Below, piece by piece: positions 58,727 through 64,000 of a DNA stretch of 64,000 bases. Position 1 is the first letter of the stretch. The number at the start of each line of letters is the position of its first letter. The position numbers and the translations under genes were made by a program. The notes beneath the pieces were generated by a model. It was not told where the DNA came from. It searched no databases and saw nothing but the letters and a program-made list of their open reading frames with translations. This DNA is from Scandinavium lactucae. Its GTDB lineage: Bacteria > Pseudomonadota > Gammaproteobacteria > Enterobacterales > Enterobacteriaceae. Location: the NCBI RefSeq assembly GCF_033843265.1, contig NZ_JAWXRD010000040.1, forward strand, positions 990,815 to 1,054,814, written 5' to 3'.

Positions 58727-58770
58727 GGTTTAGATAAAAGTGATCTTACCCACGTAAGGTGGACACGGCC

Positions 58771-59640
58771 CTAAGCGAGGTTCTGGTTTTCAAACTGTTC
58801 CGGGCTGAGGCCGCCACAGGCACTGTGACGACGCCACCGATTGTAATCACACTCGATATAATTAAATACCGCTGTTCGCATTAACTCCCGGCTGAGAAAA
58901 CGTTCACCGTGGATACATTCCACCTTCAGCGAGTGGAAGAAGCTTTCCGCGCAGGCATTATCGTAACAACATCCTTTGGCACTCATGCTACCGTGCAGAT
59001 TATGCCGCTTCAGCAGCGCCTGATAGTTCGCCGAACAGTATTGCCCGCCGCGATCGGTGTGGACAATGACATTTCCCGGTCGCTTACGTCGCCAGAGTGC
59101 CATCTGCAGCGCATCGCAGGCCAGCTGCACTGTCATCCGCGACGACATTGACCAGCCGATGACAGCCCGCGACCACAGGTCAATCACCACCGCGAGGTAC
59201 AGCCAGCCCTCGTCGGTGCGAAGATACGTGATGTCTCCTGCCCACTTCTGATTCGGGCCACTCGCGTAAAAATCCTGTTTCAGCAGATTTTCAGACACCG
59301 GCAGCTCATGTTCTTTGTAGCTGACCGGGCTGAACTTCCGGGCAGCCTTTGCACGAAGTCCCTGACGTCGCAGGCTGGCAGCAATGGTTTTGACGTTGTA
59401 CTCAGGCAGTTCGTCAGCGAGACGGGGTGCACCATAACGCTGTTTTGCCTCCGTGAATGCCTGACGGACGGCAGCATCACAGATGAGCCGGAACTGCTGA
59501 CGTGGTGTTATCTGCTGACGACGCAGACACCAGGCATACCAGCCGCTGCGGGCAACCTGCAGTACCCGGCACAGGTTTTTGACGCTGAACTCAGCCCGAT
59601 GATTTTCGATAAAGACATACTTTATTTCAGGCGCTTGGCG
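58771..59640 (-). pseudogene. IS3 OrfB transposase (DDE), without own start
   Basis: The frame runs KYVFIENHRAEFSVKNLCRVLQ...GWYAWC...VSENLLKQDFYASGPNQKWAGDITYL...SPEQFENQNLA, clearly IS3 OrfB. The DDE residues lie in WAGDITYL, VIHTDRGGQY and DNACAESFFHSLK. The usual ATG is ATA here, and four residues are missing after LADEL. Normally made as OrfAB by -1 frameshift in an A-run; since orfA is broken, no active OrfAB is expected. The longest frame with a start codon is 58771-59298. Confidence 0.85.
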
Positions 59641-59920
59641 AAGTATGTCGCGGCCTTTTGGAGAATGGCCAGCTCCTCTGCCTGTTCCGCCAGTTGGCGT
59701 TTAAGACGGGCAATTTCAACGGACATTTCCTGCTCACGTTCGGAAGAGCTGCGGGCATTGTTAATCTTGCTGCGCCATGCGTAGAGCTGGGATTCGTACA
59801 GACTGAGTTCCGGGCAGCGGCAGCAACACCGATACGTTCCGCAAGCTTCAGGGCTTCGTTGCGGAATTCAGGTGTGTGCTGTTTGCGGGGCTTCTTATTG
59901 GTTGATGCTGGTTTTGTCAT
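59627..59920 (-). pseudogene. IS3 OrfA, frameshifted
   Basis: Starts MTKPASTNKKPRKQHTPEFRNEALKLAERIGVAAAAR like IS3 OrfA with its helix-turn-helix, then leaves the expected frame near 59808. One G is missing in the GCCCGGGAACTC-type sequence; the correct frame resumes ELSLYESQLYAWRSK...AILQKAATYFAKRLK in the -1 register. Confidence 0.85.
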
Positions 59921-59983
59921 GAGTCACCTCTGGTTGAGAGTTTACTCACTTAGTCGTGTGCCCACTATTCGCGGGTAGGATCA

Positions 59984-60181
59984 TTATTCCCGTCATCCGA
60001 GTCTGATGTTTAAAGGCGACTGGCTGAAAGAAGCTGGATTTGATACCGGGACAGGCGTGCCGGTGAAAATATCGGATGGCGTGCTGACGATTATTGCGGC
60101 CCCCCTGAAGTGCAGACTCTGGAGGCGGAACTTTACCAGTTTAAACAGGCGGCTATGGGAATGAAGGCGCTGGTTGCTTAG
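59984..60181 (+). pseudogene. SymE-like toxin gene, truncated and frameshifted
   Basis: Plus-strand translation gives YSRHPSLMFKGDWLKEAGFDTGTGVPVKISDGVLTIIAAP, the SymE-type AbrB-like fold. After loss of one C in a C-run it resumes PEVQTLEAELYQFKQAAMGMKALVA, ending at TAG 60181. The N-terminus is cut off by the IS3 end at 59983. SymE-like genes commonly accompany rhs loci; a full one lies at 62275. Confidence 0.75.
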
Positions 60182-60196
60182 TGGATTGAAGATGAC

Positions 60197-60238
60197 AAAA
60201 GGGCCGAAAAGTTCTGATGAACTTTCCGGCCTTTTATT
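60197..60238. terminator. Bidirectional terminator between the SymE remnant and the immunity gene
   Basis: AAAGGGCCGGAAAG-type stem: GGCCGAAAAGTTC and GAACTTTCCGGCC pair around a short loop, with A-runs before and TTTTATTATT after. Confidence 0.8.
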
Positions 60239-60256
60239 ATTAATGCAAGCATTTTA

Positions 60257-60487
60257 TTATTTTATATTCAACATTTTTTTCAATCTTAAAAAGAAAGCAT
60301 CACATGCGCCCTCTTCATTTGAAAAATATTCAGGCTCGGTTTTTTGCCCTCTTTCACTATAAAATACAACCCATAAAAAACCATCATGCATAAAACATAG
60401 TGACTCATTTTTATCACAATCAATAGAATAACTACCATTGGGTAAGTTCATGCTAATCAATTGATTAAGTAGTTCATTTTTAGCCAC
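60257..60487 (-). CDS. Putative immunity protein for the TNT-type Rhs tip
   Basis: A 76-residue acidic protein (SIDCDKNESLCFMHDGFLWVVFYSERGQKTEPEYFSNEEGACDAFFLRLKKML) starting with GTG and overlapping the Rhs stop by 8 bp. Gene order (toxin tip, then small overlapping gene) is the standard Rhs toxin/immunity layout, so the role is inferred from place. A small SUKH/Imm-like fold is possible. Confidence 0.8.
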   Translation of the reverse strand: MAKNELLNQLISMNLPNGSYSIDCDKNESLCFMHDGFLWVVFYSERGQKTEPEYFSNEEGACDAFFLRLKKMLNIK

Positions 60488-61690
60488 AACAATCTACCCC
60501 TTCGATCATTTCTTTCAAATGCTCAGAATCCAAATAGGATTGAACGCTATGCTCTAGTTTATATTGCGTTCCCATCCCCATTTCCCCAAACCAAGGAGCA
60601 ATCTTGCTTTCCGCTACGTTTGGAATAGGTTTCATCACCTTATAAACAGTATAAGGCCCTGAATCAGTTCCCGGTGGCAGAGCACGCATTGAATACGGAG
60701 TGCCAACAGGAGAAGTATATCTACCACCGGAATAACCATATCTATCAATAGTCGTACCAGGTTCTAAAGTTGTATTACTAACAGGGCCATGTGCACCATC
60801 GTTCGGTGGATAGTATGTTACTGGTAAATTACTTAACCCCAGCGGATCAATATATTTCAGTGGATTTGATGCATATCCATATGGGTTTAGTCCACCCGCC
60901 AGCCCTATCGGGTCCGGCGTCAGGTACTGCCCCGTCTCCGTATCATAGTAACGGAACCGGTTGTAGTGCAACCCCGATTCCTCATCCTCATACTGCCCCG
61001 CAAAACGCAGGTTACAGCTCAGCTTGTCCGCATCATTCGCCGCCACCGCCCACTGCCGGCACCGGCCCCAGATACTCAGCCGTCCCGCCCACGCCCTTTT
61101 CCCCTGCTCCGTCAGCAGCTCCCGCGGTGTCCCCAGGTGGTCACTCACCACATAATGCAGCCTGCCCTTTTCCTGCCGCGCCAGCGGGGTGAGTCCTCCG
61201 GGGGCATACAGCCAGTGGATACTCTCCTCACAGGCCGCCGTGCCGTCTGCGTACACCGGCGTCTCCGCTATCAGCTGGTCCCCGCTCCACTGGTATTCCC
61301 ACCCCACCGGTCTTGTCGCCGGAGGGCTGTCCCACAGCTTTTCCTTGCGGATGCGTCGCCCGAACGGGTCGTACGTATAGCGCCAGCGTGCCCCGTCCGG
61401 GGTGATAAACCCGCTCAGCTGGCTGTGCGCATTCCACCGGTAACGCCATCGCTGTGGCCGCCAGCCGTCCCGGCACAACCGCTTTTCCGTCAGTCGTCCG
61501 GCGGCGTCGTACCGGTACTCACAGTCGCCACGACGCACCACCCGCCCCGCCTGCTGTTGCTGGCGGATGAGTTGTTCCGCCGCCAGTACCGAACGGATAT
61601 TCAGGTCCGCATCGTACTCAAACTGCTCTTCCGGGAACGCTGTCCCGTCCGGCATCGCCCGGGTTATCTGGTCGTTCTGGTCGTAACGAC
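60480..61690 (-). pseudogene. Orphan Rhs C-terminal tip with TNT (NAD glycohydrolase) toxin domain
   Basis: The frame holds the last part of the Rhs core (RYDQNDQITRAMPDG...YDPFGRRIRKE...GQYEDEESGLHYNRFRYYDTETGQYLTPDPIGLAGG) ending at the conserved DPLGL cleavage motif. A variable tip of about 120 residues follows (DRYGYSGGRYTSPVGTPYSMRALPP...VYKVMKPIP...IAPWFGEMGMGTQY). That is the pattern of the TNT family, which hydrolyses NAD+ in target cells. Homology to Rhs stops abruptly near 61690 with no start codon, so this is a displaced tip, kept as a reservoir. The longest frame with an ATG is 60480-61655. Confidence 0.88.
60911..61466 (-). repeat. Rhs core repeat, copy 1
   Basis: This stretch recurs at 63445-64000 (offset 2534 bp) with only scattered differences (for example TCGTACGTATAG against TCATACGCATAG). 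The second copy continues beyond the window. Confidence 0.9.
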
Positions 61691-61903
61691 ATATATATTC
61701 TCATTTCCTGAGAAGTCTATTCTAAAAAAACGAAGCGACAAAGGCATCCATATTTTCACAATTAATCAATGGTTGGTCTAAAGACATTCCCTCTTTAAAT
61801 AATGAGATTACACTTTTTATTGAAAAATTCACATTAGTGAAAACAATAAAGCATGCAAGACATCCAGCCTTTTATATATAGAGTATTTTCATGTAGATGA
61901 TAA

Positions 61904-62068
61904 TCAACTGAAAAATTGTGTAACATTATCACATCCACATAAATGCTGGATCACCTGAGTCTCCGTAATAGGTCCACGCGTAATAAATCTCGCCCGTTTT
62001 TTATTTACAACAATCATCCGAGGGCCCGCATCACTACTTCCTGGCCTAGGATCAACTCGATGCAAGGT
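61904..62068 (-). pseudogene. Fragment of an unrecognised gene
   Basis: Reading the minus strand gives an open stretch (HRVDPRPGSSDAGPRMIVVNKKRARFITRGPITETQVIQHLCGCDNVTQFFS) ending in TGA at 61904, without a start. It may be the remains of a tip or associated small gene. The surrounding 61691-62080 is AT-rich and shows no intact gene. Confidence 0.35.
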
Positions 62069-62081
62069 TTGAGATCGGGTG

Positions 62082-62195
62082 TTGCTCCGGCAATTTCAGG
62101 CCGTTGCACAGTTGCCAGATGAAGATAAGGATGTGATTAAGAAGCTGATTGATGCGTTTCTGGTTAAGAAGCGTATACAGGCACTGGCGAGATAA
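62082..62195 (+). pseudogene. C-terminal remnant of a helix-turn-helix (XRE-type) regulator
   Basis: The frame VLLRQFQAVAQLPDEDKDVIKKLIDAFLVKKRIQALAR, ending at TAA 62195, is the usual end of small XRE regulators that sit next to SymE-like genes. The N-terminal DNA-binding part is gone. Confidence 0.6.
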
Positions 62196-62274
62196 CAGAT
62201 GGATTTAACGCGGAATTGACGTGCTTGCAACACGTCCGTTCCGCCAACCATAGGCAACCAAACAGGAGTTAACT

Positions 62275-62577
62275 ATGGCTGAGCACGATTGTATTTCAGA
62301 ACACGGAATTTCCAAAGCGCAGCGCCGTTATATTCTCGATTATGTGCCGAACCGGGGCAATGCCGGGACCCCGAATATTCATTTAAAGGGTAAATGGCTG
62401 AAAGAAGCGGAGTTTGAGACGGGTACACATCTCATCGTGAAAATATCTGATGGCTGTATTGTGATTATTAAAGACAGTGAAGAAGCGAATGCACCTAGAA
62501 ATGAGAAGGAAGCGCTACATCAGCAACTTCTGGATATTAACCAAGCCAATCAGAATATAAATAGCACCGCAAAATAG
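62275..62577 (+). CDS. SymE family toxin-like protein
   Basis: A 100-residue protein with the SymE core (YILDYVPNRGNAGTPNIHLKGKWLKEAEFETGTHLIVKISDGCIVIIKD) and a helical tail. E. coli SymE is an SOS-induced nucleoid-condensing/RNA-linked toxin with an AbrB-like fold; Rhs-linked members are often called addiction modules. AGGAG precedes the ATG. No SymR-like antisense RNA promoter could be placed. Full-length counterpart of the remnant at 59984. Confidence 0.85.
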   Translation: MAEHDCISEHGISKAQRRYILDYVPNRGNAGTPNIHLKGKWLKEAEFETGTHLIVKISDGCIVIIKDSEEANAPRNEKEALHQQLLDINQANQNINSTAK

Positions 62578-62769
62578 GCGCTTCAGGGAATATCTGTTTA
62601 GTAAAACAATAAATAGGAACTGGGAATATCCCAACCCCCTAATGAAGAGTAGCATTTATATTACAGTCTCCTTCCATGTGATATGAGATAGTTATTTAAA
62701 TAACCATCAACGATTAATCAGCCGTAAAAACTTATTTTTTCGACTGATGACCTCTCAATTGACAATCAT

Positions 62770-63066
62770 TTATTGTTTGTAATCTTTCCAAGTATTATTT
62801 ATTTTTATGACTTCATTAAACAGTTCAATTTCATCAAAATCATTCGTATCTCGTATGTCAGGATTTGAGCAATACATGTCTAGTGCTGTGAACACCGAGT
62901 CAATATATCGTTGGAAATATAAACTGGTATTTTTACTATCACTACTATCTCTATATTTTCTCCAAAGAGAAAGATACTCAGACTCAAACGTAGGAGCAGA
63001 TATTACTCCTAATGTATAAATGTCAATCAAATGCATGAGTTTTAACTCAAGTGAATTAAAATACAT
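62770..63066 (-). CDS. Colicin D-type immunity protein
   Basis: A 98-residue helical acidic protein (MYFNSLELKLMHLIDIYTLGVISAPTFESEYLSLWRKYRDSS...FDEIELFNEVIKINNTWKDYKQ) with the pattern of colicin-D/E5-type self-protection proteins. The ATG at 63066 has GAGGGGGG upstream; a GTG at 63072 is two codons earlier. It overlaps the Rhs stop at 63056 and so forms a pair with that tip. The 62578-62769 spacer shows no gene. Confidence 0.85.
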   Translation of the reverse strand: MYFNSLELKLMHLIDIYTLGVISAPTFESEYLSLWRKYRDSSDSKNTSLYFQRYIDSVFTALDMYCSNPDIRDTNDFDEIELFNEVIKINNTWKDYKQ

Positions 63067-64000
63067 TGCCACCCCCCTCTAACTCAGCAACTTGTCGTTC
63101 TGATAGCTTCCATCCTGAGATGAAATTTCCATCCATATCCGTCATGACATCAAGATTAGTATTGGGATCATAATGATGATAAACGTCCTGTTTCCACCGA
63201 TATGTTCCTTTTATTACGCTTGTACTTGATAAGTTAATATGTGTTCGCATTGCATTTTCAAATGCTTCGAGCCCTGTTTTATTTGCATTTCCGGAAACAC
63301 CGAAATCGATAGCATGTTTAAATTTCTTCTGTAATTGTTTGCTGTCAAATAGAGGACAAACACAAGCCAGCCCCAGCGGATCAACCCAGCTCAGCGGGTT
63401 ATGCACATACCCGTACGGATTCACGCCGCCCGCCAGCCCGATTGGGTCCGGCGTCAGGTACTGCCCCGTCTCCGTATCATAGTAACGGAACCGGTTGTAG
63501 TGCAACCCCGATTCCTCATCCTCATACTGCCCCGCAAAACGCAGGTTACAGCTCAGCTTGTCCGCATCATTCGCCGCCACCGCCCACTGCCGGCACCGGC
63601 CCCAGATACTCAGCCGTCCCGCCCACGCCCTTTTCCCCTGCTCCGTCAGCAGCTCCCGCGGTGTCCCCAGGTGGTCACTCACCACATAATGCAGCCTGCC
63701 CTTTTCCTGTCGCGCCAGCGGGGTGAGTCCTCCGGGGGCATACAGCCAGTGGATACTCTCCTCACAGGCCGCCGTGCCGTCTGCGTACACCGGCGTCTCC
63801 GCTATCAGCTGGTCCCCGCTCCACTGGTATTCCCACCCCACCGGTCTTGTCGCCGGAGGGCTGTCCCACAGCTTTTCCTTGCGGATGCGTCGCCCGAACG
63901 GGTCATACGCATAGCGCCAGCGCGCCCCGCCCGGGGTGATAAACCCGCTCAGCTGGCTCAGGGCATTCCACCGGTAACGCCACCGCTGTGGCCGCCAGCC
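63056..64000 (-). CDS. Rhs protein, C-terminal part with colicin D-like tRNase tip (runs off window)
   Basis: The frame is open from the window edge and carries the Rhs core repeats, GQYLTPDPIGLAGG and the processing motif DPLGL. A tip of about 100 residues follows: KFKHAIDFGVSGNANKTGLEAFENAMRTHINL...IKGTYRWKQDVYHHYDPNTNLDVMTDMDGNFISGWKLSERQ. This is the colicin D nuclease pattern; colicin D cleaves tRNA-Arg anticodon loops. Whether it belongs to a full rhs gene or another displaced tip cannot be seen, as the N-terminal part lies beyond 64000. Confidence 0.88.
   Translation of the reverse strand, partial: GWRPQRWRYRWNALSQLSGFITPGGARWRYAYDPFGRRIRKEKLWDSPPATRPVGWEYQWSGDQLIAETPVYADGTAACEESIHWLYAPGGLTPLARQEKGRLHYVVSDHLGTPRELLTEQGKRAWAGRLSIWGRCRQWAVAANDADKLSCNLRFAGQYEDEESGLHYNRFRYYDTETGQYLTPDPIGLAGGVNPYGYVHNPLSWVDPLGLACVCPLFDSKQLQKKFKHAIDFGVSGNANKTGLEAFENAMRTHINLSSTSVIKGTYRWKQDVYHHYDPNTNLDVMTDMDGNFISGWKLSERQVAELEGGGNVF
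63445..64000 (-). repeat. Rhs core repeat, copy 2
   Basis: Matches 60911-61466 with few differences; see copy 1. Continues past the window edge. Confidence 0.9.

Larger units (their letters stand above)
58741..59983 (-). mobile_element. IS3-like insertion sequence, decayed
   Basis: Ends begin TGATCTTACCCACG (58741) and, on the minus strand, TGATCCTACCCGCG (59983), the imperfect inverted repeats of IS3. Length is 1243 bp, against 1258 bp for IS3. The 3-bp flanks (AAG and TTA) do not match, so no target duplication remains. orfA is frameshifted and orfB has a short in-frame deletion, so it is most likely inactive. Confidence 0.85.

Noticed and set aside
1..64000. tRNA genes or CRISPR arrays
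   Set aside because: No cloverleaf-type sequence with a CCA-proximal acceptor stem and no regularly spaced repeat array was seen; the repeats present are REP, Rhs core, att and arm sites.

Overview
The window comes from an enterobacterial chromosome (Enterobacteriaceae; I cannot settle the genus, but the gene content and roughly 50-55% GC fit the Enterobacter/Leclercia/Klebsiella/Citrobacter group). Its backbone follows the E. coli K-12 ybjO-potIHGF-ybjN-rimK-nfsA-ybjC-grxA-ybjM-ybjL-rybB-ybjK-ybjJ-ybjI-mdfA-ybjG-deoR-dacC-gstB-yliI-bssR-rimO order. Two accessory blocks interrupt or extend it.

Layout. 1-10352: start of ybjO, the putrescine ABC transporter potFGHI, ybjN-rimK-nfsA-ybjC, grxA, ybjM, ybjL and the sigma-E-dependent small RNA gene rybB. 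10341-45311: a complete-looking P2/186-type prophage integrated in the 3' end (terminator) of rybB and bounded by an exact 23-bp direct repeat. 45419-58530: backbone again, with an SDR dehydrogenase and a VOC protein next to the prophage, then rcdA(ybjK), ybjJ, ybjI, mdfA, ybjG, deoR, dacC, gstB, yliI, bssR, two small exported proteins and rimO. 58700-64000: an accessory Rhs island with an IS903-like end, a decayed IS3 copy, SymE-like genes and remnants, and two Rhs tips (TNT-type NAD glycohydrolase and colicin D-type tRNase), each with its immunity gene.

Prophage. The structural and lysis genes are in P2 order (ogr, D, U, T, E/E', FII, FI, tail fibre assembly, H, I, J, W, V, S, R, lysC, lysB, endolysin, holin, X, L, M, N, O, then P and Q in the opposite direction). 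The early region is 186-like: A, zinc finger, DUF2732, DUF5347, Fil, CII, Cox/Apl, CI, integrase. Ogr boxes (TGT-N12-ACA) precede FI, V and O. A P2/186-like cos site, a LexA box and repeated GTGGCGACA integrase arm-type sites near both ends can all be read directly.

Cargo. AT-rich cassettes sit at five places: (1) a Septu-like PtuA/PtuB pair (AAA ATPase plus HNH nuclease) between S and V; (2) a second, different AAA ATPase plus HNH pair between Q and cos; (3) a three-gene unit (beta-rich protein with a C-terminal membrane hairpin, GNAT plus PUA/ASCH-like protein, small ASCH protein) between the CI repressor and int, so probably expressed in the lysogen; (4) a membrane protein at the P2 Z/fun position; (5) a membrane protein between int and attR. 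The prophage therefore looks like a carrier of two ATPase-nuclease defence modules and one uncharacterised lysogeny-expressed module. That module is my best candidate for an undescribed system. I saw no tRNA, rRNA or CRISPR array.
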